Shown here: one piece after another, positions 1 to 7,887 of the stretch
Layout of the letters: the number at the start of each line of letters is the position of its first letter
Numbering within the stretch: the stretch's first letter is position 1
From: Lachnospiraceae bacterium UBA3762
GTDB lineage: Bacteria > Bacillota > Clostridia > Lachnospirales > Lachnospiraceae
Direction of reading: 5' to 3'
Assembly: GCA_002371615.1 (NCBI GenBank)
Contig: DFGA01000059.1
Span: forward strand, 1 to 64,000
Length of the DNA: 64,000 nt
Program-made: the position numbers and the translations under genes
The notes under the pieces: model-generated
What the model was told of the DNA's origin: nothing
Databases searched by the model: none
The model's input: only the letters and a program-made list of their open reading frames with translations

Positions 1-160
1 TTGACTACTAATAGTTTGTCACCTCCATCGCTAAACTTCTGGTCATCTTGACTATATTTTATCATTTAACCAAAAACACCGCGAGGAGAATTTGACCACT
101 TTGACCATTTTAAAATCTTGTGTTCCCGGCTCAGTTCCTGATTCGCTACTTCCGAATATA

Positions 161-190
161 AAGGCTCATGCGCTTAATAACATGAGCCTT
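161..190 (-). terminator. Probable rho-independent terminator of polysaccharide locus A
   Basis: A perfect 10-bp inverted repeat (AAGGCTCATG at 161-170, CATGAGCCTT at 181-190) with a 10-base loop lies 41 bases past the stop of the last minus-strand gene. On the minus strand the stem is followed by TTTATATT, a modest T-rich tail. Position and orientation fit the end of the operon that finishes with the gene at 231-1283. Confidence 0.6.
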
Positions 191-230
191 CCACTAAACA
201 CCCGGTTCAAACCCCTCTCCAGATCTAACA

Positions 231-1283
231 TCAGAAGAAACTTATATCCTCCCCGGTCTCTTCGCGGTACATCCTGATCCAATCGTCGTTGACGCTTCCG
301 GAGGCGGCACCTCGGCTGTCAACATTGATAACAAGCTCATCTCCCCGAGAGGATATCGAATCTACCACATAATTATCCTTCAGCGACTGCAATGCCGCCT
401 TAACATCATCGTAATGGCGGTCTTCCACGCCTTTTTCAATTACGCATACTTTGCCATTTGTCTTGGACAAAAGTTCACGCAGCCTCACATCCAACGATCT
501 GTATTCCGTTCCGAAGACAAAATCACGAAGTTCGACTCCTTTGTCCTTGCATATAGTCCTAACACCGTCTATAAAATCATCCGGCATGTTTGAGTTAGCA
601 ATGATGGCACATTTAATGTCGTACTTGTCAATGCACTCCTTAACAGCATCTAAACCTGTATATACCGGGAGTCCGTTAAATGTGTTACCTTTATATCCAT
701 ATGCATGGTCAACTATACATACCGGATTAACTATATTCGCCTTGTCTCTTGTTATCCTGCCTTGGATAATACGGGCATTTTCCCCCAATCCCACAATCAT
801 CATAGGAACTTTTGTCTCAACTCTGCCTGATCTTATTTCGCCAAGCATTTCAATAATGTATCGCGGTGCAATTCTTGGCAATCCAATCAATACAAACTGT
901 ATAAGAGCTCCGAGAATATATACGGATATCGGCATTCTGCCAACTATGAACAGAGAACCTAATATATACACAACACAAGTCAAAAGACTTACCGTTGCAA
1001 GATTCTTCAGATCATTAAATCCCGCATATTTCCATACAGAACTATACATCCGGAACAATATGAATATAACAATACAAAATATCGTATACCATGGAGCAAA
1101 TTTAATAAACATTCTTAAAAAATGTACTCCCTGATTATGAAGTGAATCCGAGTCCGAGAATCGCAGTATTATAGCAATAAAATACGAAAAGTTTATTAAA
1201 ATGATATCAGACAAAAGAAGAATGCCCCTCAGTACCCATCCTCTGGTAGAATTAGGCAATTTGCGCTTGTTATCCATTAACAT
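231..1283 (-). CDS. FlaA1/PglF-type membrane protein lacking the SDR dehydratase domain
   Basis: A 350-residue protein with four membrane segments (about 18-40, 58-79, 95-114, 119-137) followed by a Rossmann-like domain with VGLGENA near 164-170. This is the N-terminal half of the CapD/FlaA1/PglF family of membrane nucleotide-sugar dehydratases. Those enzymes run to about 600 residues and end in an SDR domain; here no GxxGxxG/YxxxK dehydratase follows. Instead residues about 275-350 form a short charged tail I do not recognise. It therefore probably does not dehydrate sugars itself and may be a scaffold or regulator for the adjacent initiating transferase. The start is uncertain: the ATG at 1283 is only 3 bases from AAGGGG, while the ATG at 1277 is 9 bases from it. 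It is the last gene of locus A and has its own promoter. Confidence 0.8.
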   Translation of the reverse strand: MLMDNKRKLPNSTRGWVLRGILLLSDIILINFSYFIAIILRFSDSDSLHNQGVHFLRMFIKFAPWYTIFCIVIFILFRMYSSVWKYAGFNDLKNLATVSLLTCVVYILGSLFIVGRMPISVYILGALIQFVLIGLPRIAPRYIIEMLGEIRSGRVETKVPMMIVGLGENARIIQGRITRDKANIVNPVCIVDHAYGYKGNTFNGLPVYTGLDAVKECIDKYDIKCAIIANSNMPDDFIDGVRTICKDKGVELRDFVFGTEYRSLDVRLRELLSKTNGKVCVIEKGVEDRHYDDVKAALQSLKDNYVVDSISSRGDELVINVDSRGAASGSVNDDWIRMYREETGEDISFF

Positions 1284-1321
1284 TTACCCCTTTTATATAT
1301 TTCACCGTAAAACTTTTGATT

Positions 1322-1350
1322 ATTTTACCACACAGAATATATCTAGACAA
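1322..1350 (-). promoter_or_regulatory. Extended -10 promoter for the FlaA1-type gene
   Basis: On the minus strand TTGTCT (1345-1350) and TAAAAT (1322-1327) are 17 bases apart, with TGG directly before the -10 (an extended -10). It sits between the stop of the sugar transferase gene and the start at 1283. The same module recurs almost unchanged at 9559-9587. Confidence 0.7.
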
Positions 1351-1362
1351 TACAACCGAGTG

Positions 1363-2058
1363 TTACTTCTGTCTCCCCGCTACCAACATCATTGTCTGCA
1401 TCATTACAGCCAAATCGCCCAATATGCTGAACTCTTTCAAACTCTCAAGGTTAATCTTCATCTTCTGGGGAAGAACAGATTCCACATATACTTTGTCAAC
1501 ATCATCAGCCGCCTCAAGCTGATCGGCTTCATCCTTGAATCTAATGCTTGCAATAGATGTTATTCCTGCCGGGAGCAGAAGGGTCGCCTTCATTTCGTTA
1601 GTATACTTTTGGACATATTTAGGCACTTCCGCTCTTGTTCCGACGAAAGTCATATCGCCGACTATAACGTCAATCAGCTGAGGCAGTTCGTCAAGCCGTA
1701 ATCCACGCAGGAGGCTACCCACCCGTGTAACACGCGCATCTGACGCCACCGTAACTGCAGTTCCAATTTCAGATGCATTAGCTACCATAGTCCTAAACTT
1801 ATGAATTTTGAACACTCTACCATAGCTTGTAACTCTTTCTTGCCGAAACATAATACTCCCCGGCGAGTCTATTTTTATCATTATTCCAATTATTATCATC
1901 GGAATGGCAAGGATCACAAGCAGGACAGCAGACAGAACAATATCCATCAATCTTTTAATGAAAAGCTGCCACCTTTTGGATTTCAAAATATCATAATACA
2001 CTCTGACTTCGTCTGTCCTCATGAAATCAGGAATGTCTTCCCACCTTTTCAAGAGCAT
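1363..2058 (-). CDS. Undecaprenyl-phosphate sugar phosphotransferase (initiating transferase)
   Basis: A 231-residue monotopic phosphoglycosyl transferase of the bacterial sugar transferase family (PF02397). It would move a sugar-1-phosphate from a UDP-sugar to undecaprenyl phosphate, the first step of repeat-unit assembly. Visible: a membrane helix at about 37-61, KIHKFRTM at 84-91, the catalytic Asp-Glu pair in LDELPQL (D123, E124), and VGTRAEVP at 139-146 where most relatives have VGPRPE. It lacks the four-helix and CoA-binding-like N-terminus of WcaJ-type enzymes; that part is present as the separate neighbour at 231-1283. The start ATG has no strong ribosome site; an AGGAG lies 17 bases upstream. 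Confidence 0.9.
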   Translation of the reverse strand: MLLKRWEDIPDFMRTDEVRVYYDILKSKRWQLFIKRLMDIVLSAVLLVILAIPMIIIGIMIKIDSPGSIMFRQERVTSYGRVFKIHKFRTMVANASEIGTAVTVASDARVTRVGSLLRGLRLDELPQLIDVIVGDMTFVGTRAEVPKYVQKYTNEMKATLLLPAGITSIASIRFKDEADQLEAADDVDKVYVESVLPQKMKINLESLKEFSILGDLAVMMQTMMLVAGRQK

Positions 2059-2081
2059 ACCAATCTAATCCGATCCTCCCG

Positions 2082-3209
2082 TTAGTTTTCTTCTGTGTAA
2101 AGAGCTCCGACAGGCCCATTCATACCCAGGTACAGATTCTCAACTTTCTTTGCCTGCTCATGGATATCAAATCCCAGTTTTGCCATAGTTTCCTTACCTT
2201 TTTCTCTGTTTAAAGGCTGTGCGGCAAGTTGCAAAGCCTTCTTAGCCCATGACGATTTCGACTCAGCAAGTGACATATAGTCCGAATAATCTGCCCCGAC
2301 TTCTCTCGTGACAGAATCCGAGAATAAAACCGAAAGACCGCTGCATTGTGCCTCAACCCCTACCATCGGCAATCCCTCATAAAGAGACGGGAAAATCATA
2401 CAATCCATGGCCTGGTAATAATCCTCCACATTTGACCTGGCCCCAAGAAGATACACATCATTTTCCAAATCATTGCTTTGAATGAGACTTTCTAATTCCT
2501 CTCTTAGTCCACCATCGCCAACAATAATAAGCATAGTTTTTTTATTTAATCTCCGGATCTCCTTGTAGACATTTATTAGAAAAGCATGATTCTTTTGAGC
2601 GCAGATGTTACCTACATGTCCAAAAACTATCCTGTCATCCACAAATAGTTCTTGTCTCATACGATCCCTAACATCCTGGCGAAAAGAGTACCTATCCAAC
2701 TCTATCGCATTGTTCATTATGTAGTACCGTGACCGTTCCCCATACAGAAAATCACCTGCTGCACGGGAACAGGCAAACAGATAATCTGCATGTTTGGTCA
2801 GATTTACGCAGAATAACCTGTTCCTAACAGAACTAAACCGCTTATCTGACCACTTAGTCGCATGGCTGTGTACAATTATATTCTTTACATTGCATTTACG
2901 TAACGTATAGTAGACTATATTTACTAAAAAAGGATCGTGGATATGGACTGTTTTATACAGCTCATTCCTTATCAGTTTCCCCAGTTCATCATTGAATTTC
3001 ACAATCTTTCTCGGGTCTGCCAACTTATATACCCTGCCACCCATATCACATATTTCGTCCTCATATGTTACATGGCTGAATCTTGAAACAGGATAATACG
3101 CAAAGTCAAACTGTACTCTGTCACGATCTATGTTTCTGTAATAATTCATCAAAACCGACATCACACCACTGTTGACTGCTATTGATGAGTTAATATGCAA
3201 TACACGCAA
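2082..3209 (-). CDS. Glycosyltransferase family 4 (EpsF-like)
   Basis: A 375-residue GT-B glycosyltransferase that would add a sugar to the lipid-linked repeat unit at the cytoplasmic face. The N-terminal half begins with VLHINSSI and a glycine near residue 15; the C-terminal half has FGHVGNICAQKNH (197-209) and the nucleotide-binding E-x7-E signature at about E278/E286 (YEGLPMVGVEAQ). It starts with TTG, nine bases after GAGGA. It sits 16 bases from the flippase gene and belongs to the same operon. Donor and acceptor cannot be told from sequence. Confidence 0.87.
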   Translation of the reverse strand: MRVLHINSSIAVNSGVMSVLMNYYRNIDRDRVQFDFAYYPVSRFSHVTYEDEICDMGGRVYKLADPRKIVKFNDELGKLIRNELYKTVHIHDPFLVNIVYYTLRKCNVKNIIVHSHATKWSDKRFSSVRNRLFCVNLTKHADYLFACSRAAGDFLYGERSRYYIMNNAIELDRYSFRQDVRDRMRQELFVDDRIVFGHVGNICAQKNHAFLINVYKEIRRLNKKTMLIIVGDGGLREELESLIQSNDLENDVYLLGARSNVEDYYQAMDCMIFPSLYEGLPMVGVEAQCSGLSVLFSDSVTREVGADYSDYMSLAESKSSWAKKALQLAAQPLNREKGKETMAKLGFDIHEQAKKVENLYLGMNGPVGALYTEEN

Positions 3210-3225
3210 ATCAGTAATTCCTCTC

Positions 3226-4626
3226 TTATTTACCCGTTCTCTGCCTGTTAAAATATGAATTTACTATTTTTATCAAATTCCAATCACTGATTATCAATAT
3301 AGCAAAACATAATGAAGGTATTATAACAGCATGAGTTCCTTCAAAACAGCCGGAGATGACAGATACACCCAATACAATAAACTGGACAATAAATCTTCCA
3401 TAATTAATATCAATTTCTATGATCCGGCTTATATCAACCATCCTGATGACCATAATTACCAGGTAACTAACCGCTGTAGCTATCGCGGCTCCAAAACCGG
3501 CAAATTTAGGAATCAAAGCAAAGTTCAAGACAATATTACTTACAGCACCTATTACCGTTGATATCATCTCCATTTTATTATTCTTCATAGCATTATAGAA
3601 AGGTACAAAAAAAGTGGCAATACAGCCGATAGTTGCTGCCAGCAGCAGTAAGGGAACATATCTCCATGCCGAATAAAAATCAGCCTGCAATAGAATTCGG
3701 CAGATTAGCTTATTAAAAATTATAAGTCCGCAGCACACGAGTAAACTAATATATGTATAAAGCCTAAAAACATTGGAGAAAAAGGCTTTTCTGTCAGTTG
3801 ATCCTATCTCTGTTGCAGTAGAATACTGCCAAGCTTGCTGGAATATCGAAGTAACAAGATTGATCATAGCCGGAAGTTTACTTGCTGCAGTATATAGTCC
3901 CGCCAATCCGGCTCCATGAAACATTAGTATTATATATCGGTCAGAAGCAGTGTTTACCCACCACGATAACATGTTAGGTACACCAGGCAGGCTGTACCTT
4001 AGCATTTCTTTTAACTCTAAGGCACAAAAATGATCAGGTTTGAGAAAGCAGTACTCCTTGGAGGCAAAAAATGCAATTATTCCCGCTATCCCATAACTAA
4101 TCGCGTAGGACAGAATGTAAGCCGAAACACCACCTTCTAAATACACAAGAAAAATAAGATTAGAAATCACAAGAACGGATGCATTTATTATTCCATATGC
4201 TGCGTATCTTTTTACATGTCCCAAACCACGCGCAAACTGGCATGTTACTTTATAGAAAGTAATCGTAATGTATAATAAAAAAAAGTATAGTGCATATGTA
4301 AATCCAAATAGCAAAAAGCATATAAAACAAATTATCCCGACTATAGCATCACCTATCACAATAATCAGAATAGAGTTTATCAGCAATGTACTATGGTCGG
4401 AATCCTCATCAATTGAATATCGGTAAAGAGCATCAATAATACAAAGAGTTGCTACAGGCAATACAATTTCGATCGAATTGTTAAGCAATTCCGCAATTCC
4501 GTACTGTTCCGTCGTTAAAACAATAGTATATAACGGCATTAAAAATAGCGAGATTATCTTTACAAGTATATTACCTATTGCAAAAATGCCGGTATTATAT
4601 GCAAGCGTTTTATATTTTGATTTCAT
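3226..4626 (-). CDS. wzx: Polysaccharide flippase (Wzx, MOP superfamily)
   Basis: A 466-residue integral membrane protein with about 12-14 hydrophobic segments, starting with the family-typical segment around residues 8-40. It belongs to the polysaccharide exporter branch of the MOP superfamily and would flip undecaprenyl-linked repeat units outward. It overlaps the upstream GT2 gene by 17 bases, implying translational coupling, and lies between two glycosyltransferase genes. A second, MurJ-like flippase is at 14223-15767, so each polysaccharide locus has its own exporter. Confidence 0.88.
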   Translation of the reverse strand: MKSKYKTLAYNTGIFAIGNILVKIISLFLMPLYTIVLTTEQYGIAELLNNSIEIVLPVATLCIIDALYRYSIDEDSDHSTLLINSILIIVIGDAIVGIICFICFLLFGFTYALYFFLLYITITFYKVTCQFARGLGHVKRYAAYGIINASVLVISNLIFLVYLEGGVSAYILSYAISYGIAGIIAFFASKEYCFLKPDHFCALELKEMLRYSLPGVPNMLSWWVNTASDRYIILMFHGAGLAGLYTAASKLPAMINLVTSIFQQAWQYSTATEIGSTDRKAFFSNVFRLYTYISLLVCCGLIIFNKLICRILLQADFYSAWRYVPLLLLAATIGCIATFFVPFYNAMKNNKMEMISTVIGAVSNIVLNFALIPKFAGFGAAIATAVSYLVIMVIRMVDISRIIEIDINYGRFIVQFIVLGVSVISGCFEGTHAVIIPSLCFAILIISDWNLIKIVNSYFNRQRTGK

Positions 4627-5374
4627 ACTTCTTCTTTTTCATGACCCCGTAATACATGTTCCTGCATGCATACCAGAAGGCAACAAGCGGTGGCTTCCTG
4701 TCACAAATATGAAAAAGATCATAGTGACTCTTTAGTTTCTTATATAACTTGTCGTGACTGATACTTTTTCTTCTGATGCGATACATTGCCAGATCTTCTC
4801 TAAGTAAATAGCAATCAGCCATCTTACACAATTTCAGCAAGATGGCATAATCATTATTCTTCCTTATATCCTCTATCTGTATCAATCCCATTGCTTTCGC
4901 ACTGTACATGAAAGTCAGACATCCGGGATAACCGTAATCATACATCTTCCTTTTTGTCACAACCTTGGGGCCTGTTACACGGATATTAAGCGGTTCGGAA
5001 TTCTCATTAATTTTTGTGTAATCGTGATAAGAGAATACATAATTGTTTTCAACCATAAATGCAAGTTGTCTCTCAAGTTTGTCAGAAGCCCAGAGATCGT
5101 CCGAATCAAGAAAAGCTATCCATTCACCGCGTGCCTCTCTCAATGCTCTGTTTCTGGTAAGTGCCGCCCCGGAATTTCTCTCATTGTGATAATATCTGAT
5201 TCTTGGGTCAGTAAAAGAAGAGACAACTTCATCAGTATTATCATCAGAGCAATCATCTACTATGATCAGCTCCCAATCGTTATAAGTCTGATCTATAACA
5301 GACTGAATGGAACCCGCTATAAATCTTCCTGTATTCCAGGAAGGCATTATTATAGATACCAATCCTTCAACCAT
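4610..5374 (-). CDS. Glycosyltransferase family 2
   Basis: A 254-residue GT-A enzyme. It shows the N-terminal VSIIMPSWN, the nucleotide-binding D40-D41 (IIVDDCSDDNTDE) and a metal-binding FLDSDD at 88-93. The short C-terminal part carries no membrane helix. It is probably a repeat-unit glycosyltransferase of locus A. It overlaps the flippase start by 17 bases and follows the Wzz-like gene by 15. Confidence 0.88.
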   Translation of the reverse strand: MVEGLVSIIMPSWNTGRFIAGSIQSVIDQTYNDWELIIVDDCSDDNTDEVVSSFTDPRIRYYHNERNSGAALTRNRALREARGEWIAFLDSDDLWASDKLERQLAFMVENNYVFSYHDYTKINENSEPLNIRVTGPKVVTKRKMYDYGYPGCLTFMYSAKAMGLIQIEDIRKNNDYAILLKLCKMADCYLLREDLAMYRIRRKSISHDKLYKKLKSHYDLFHICDRKPPLVAFWYACRNMYYGVMKKKKYEIKI

Positions 5375-5389
5375 GTCTGTAATATCTTC

Positions 5390-6766
5390 CTAATCCACAA
5401 CGATCGTCCCCAGAATATTGATCCCGTATCCATTTGCTGCCAGAATCTCATTTTCTATATCGGACAATAGAGACTGCCCGATCTTCTCAACAAGGATGAT
5501 GTTTCCGGCTTGGGCACATTCAAGAAGCGATTCCTGATTATGTACTATACTGCCTGTGAAAGAAACTTCAATATCCTGTTCTCTTATTGCAGATGTCAGC
5601 TTGTTAACTATAGTCTGATCAAGCCGGTCATACATTGAAGATGTCAGCAGAATACCAGATGTATCATTTTTCCCAAGTAATAGCTTTGTTGAAGCAGCTA
5701 CCGTACTGATCTGGCGGTCAATATCAAGGCCTGTCTTATTGTTCTTAGGTAATTCTATCACTCCCGCTATAAAGAGGCCTGCATTTTTGGACAGTTCCTT
5801 TACTGTATGAAGTTTTCCCGAGAATATATACATCTCACATAATACAAACAGCATAAATGCCAATCCGATGACAGCACCTATTAGCGCATATAGCAGAAGA
5901 GACTTTATACCCATTTTCTTCTGCTCATCTACCTTTTTGTCAGAGTCCTCCTTGGAAAGCATTGTCTTTAAGTCCTCTTCTGACATTTTCCCTTCTGACA
6001 GGTCTTTGGCATATTGAATATGCTCTTTGGTCATACTCTTGGTAATAGCCGTAATAGAGTTATTAGCAGTGTTCTTCTGAGCTATAAGCGTTTTCTGTTC
6101 CTGAGATATGACTGTATTCTTCTCATTAGAGAATCCCTCCCCTACAAGTTCAAGAGAATGGGCTAGATTAGACTGTAACTGCACCCTTTCAGATTCCGTG
6201 AGCTCTTTGACTGTTCCAACGAGTTTATCGGGATCCATATCATCAGCGCAAGGGACCTTTATGATAAAATCCGTATTCTCAACGGTCATAATAACAAAAG
6301 GAGCGTAAAGTGCAGGATCTACGGTCGACCCAGTCGCTGTCAACAGTCCGTTAACAAAATCTTCCCCCGAATAATACAACTTATAGGCCGTTAATGCTGA
6401 TGCGGGATTCGGAGTCTCATCTCCCTGCGGGATTACTTCAATATGATACTGAACATAGGCCATTTTAAGATCATCCGGATCTATTCCCAGCATCTCATTC
6501 TTCTTTATCTTCTCGTCAACATCATCATAGTCTCTGTAAAGATCAGCAAGAGTACTGATATTGACAGCAGTAACTTCTACGGACTGCGGTTCAGTTTCGG
6601 ATATTACAGCGGTTTCCGAGCTTTCCGGCATAAGACTCCCTCCCCGTTTATAAGCCGCAAAAGGTAGAAGTACTGCAAACAGAATCATCACCGCTGCAAT
6701 AGCCTTCCACTTGCGAAGCGCCTGCATCAACATATCCTTCAATTGCAAATCTTTGTTATCAAACAT
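5390..6766 (-). CDS. Wzz/CpsC-like chain-length protein with a P-loop-less BY-kinase-like tail
   Basis: A 458-residue protein of the Wzz/CpsC type: membrane helices at about 21-38 and 287-311 enclosing a roughly 250-residue outer domain with a helical, Lys/Gln-rich region (185-285). Unlike CpsC it continues for about 140 residues in the cytoplasm (321-458). That part has the order of strands of a BY-kinase (GILLTSS at 371-377, NIILVEKIG at 422-430, a final GTIVVD) but no Walker A GxxxxGK[ST]. I infer a degenerate kinase-like domain rather than an active one. It probably sets polymer length together with the polymerase encoded next to it. Confidence 0.75.
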   Translation of the reverse strand: MFDNKDLQLKDMLMQALRKWKAIAAVMILFAVLLPFAAYKRGGSLMPESSETAVISETEPQSVEVTAVNISTLADLYRDYDDVDEKIKKNEMLGIDPDDLKMAYVQYHIEVIPQGDETPNPASALTAYKLYYSGEDFVNGLLTATGSTVDPALYAPFVIMTVENTDFIIKVPCADDMDPDKLVGTVKELTESERVQLQSNLAHSLELVGEGFSNEKNTVISQEQKTLIAQKNTANNSITAITKSMTKEHIQYAKDLSEGKMSEEDLKTMLSKEDSDKKVDEQKKMGIKSLLLYALIGAVIGLAFMLFVLCEMYIFSGKLHTVKELSKNAGLFIAGVIELPKNNKTGLDIDRQISTVAASTKLLLGKNDTSGILLTSSMYDRLDQTIVNKLTSAIREQDIEVSFTGSIVHNQESLLECAQAGNIILVEKIGQSLLSDIENEILAANGYGINILGTIVVD

Positions 6767-6786
6767 ATTAAAGCCCTCTCATTCTG

Positions 6787-7881
6787 CTATTTAACAGCCT
6801 GGAAGAACATGCGATAAGGATATATATGGTTCCACTCAGGCCGGAAAACGTTGACAGCTACAAAATAAACAACGGCAACAACAGTAAACGCCGCCCGTAC
6901 AATATGACGGAATTCGTCTTTCCTAATCATTTCAATAATATTGGGAATCAGAATAATTACGAATATGTTAAAGAACATAGCACATCTGTCGAGAAGATTA
7001 AATCTGGTTGCCGTCATCATTATCAAAAAAGCCATAAATACCATATTGATCTGAGAAACTATAGCAGTTCGCTCAATATCATTCTCTATACTATCCTTGT
7101 TCCGATCATACACATACAAAGCAAGAGCCCATACGAATAGCAAAAATGCGCACTTGACAACAACCGCCGGTTCTACTCTTCCTATTACATATTTAGAGTT
7201 CTCCTTAAGATAGCTCCCAAATCCCGAGAAAAATTTTGTTACCAGTAGTATAGCCTTGTCGATTTTAAGAACAATAACAACAGCGACTGATCCTGACATA
7301 ACATAAAAGCGTTTATCAATCTTACGGGGAATCAGGAAATATAGGAAATATACAAGAGATGTCTTCTGGAACAGGGGTGCCATTACTCCGGTGACAAGTC
7401 CACGTACCTTTCTGCCACTTTCAGCAAGAAGATATGCGTATATGAATATCGAAACGGCCAACTCCTGCCTTATGATATTAACCGTATTTCCCCAATACCC
7501 AAAACATAGAAACAGAAGAAGTGACAGTCCATAGTTTGGTGAATAGTTTCGAATAAGCTTATAGAACGAAAAATATATAATCGCATTGACAACAGCCAGA
7601 AAAGCATTAAAATCGTCCGTAAACATTGCTATCAGCCTGTTTAACCAAGAATACCCCGTTTCGTTCCAACTCAGTTTTACAGCGTTATTTCCATTTTCCA
7701 CTATATCAGCAAATCCAACAGCATATCCTAAAGTATCATTTCCTATACTTACAGATCTAAGCGATGCTATAGCATACAAGAAAATAATAGATAGTATCAG
7801 AAGATTCCGGCCTTTTGTCCCGACCGGATTTAGCAGACTAAACAGTATCAATATAGCAATAATAAACAGATAGAATCCCAT
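6787..7881 (-). CDS. EpsG-family polysaccharide polymerase
   Basis: A 364-residue membrane protein with about ten hydrophobic segments, resembling the EpsG/Wzy-like family: an N-terminal segment, then SLRSVSIGNDTLGYAVGF (about 46-63), a family-typical RSxxxGNDT-like signature, and a central polar WNETGYSWLN. It would join lipid-linked repeat units outside the membrane. It lies 6 bases before the aminotransferase fusion gene's stop and 20 bases upstream of the Wzz-like gene, in one operon. Confidence 0.8.
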   Translation of the reverse strand: MGFYLFIIAILILFSLLNPVGTKGRNLLILSIIFLYAIASLRSVSIGNDTLGYAVGFADIVENGNNAVKLSWNETGYSWLNRLIAMFTDDFNAFLAVVNAIIYFSFYKLIRNYSPNYGLSLLLFLCFGYWGNTVNIIRQELAVSIFIYAYLLAESGRKVRGLVTGVMAPLFQKTSLVYFLYFLIPRKIDKRFYVMSGSVAVVIVLKIDKAILLVTKFFSGFGSYLKENSKYVIGRVEPAVVVKCAFLLFVWALALYVYDRNKDSIENDIERTAIVSQINMVFMAFLIMMTATRFNLLDRCAMFFNIFVIILIPNIIEMIRKDEFRHIVRAAFTVVAVVYFVAVNVFRPEWNHIYPYRMFFQAVK

Positions 7882-7887
7882 AACGCT

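Noticed and set aside
93..113. Short direct repeat TTTGACCA near the left edge
   Set aside because: Only two copies of 8 bases; not enough for an array or operator claim.
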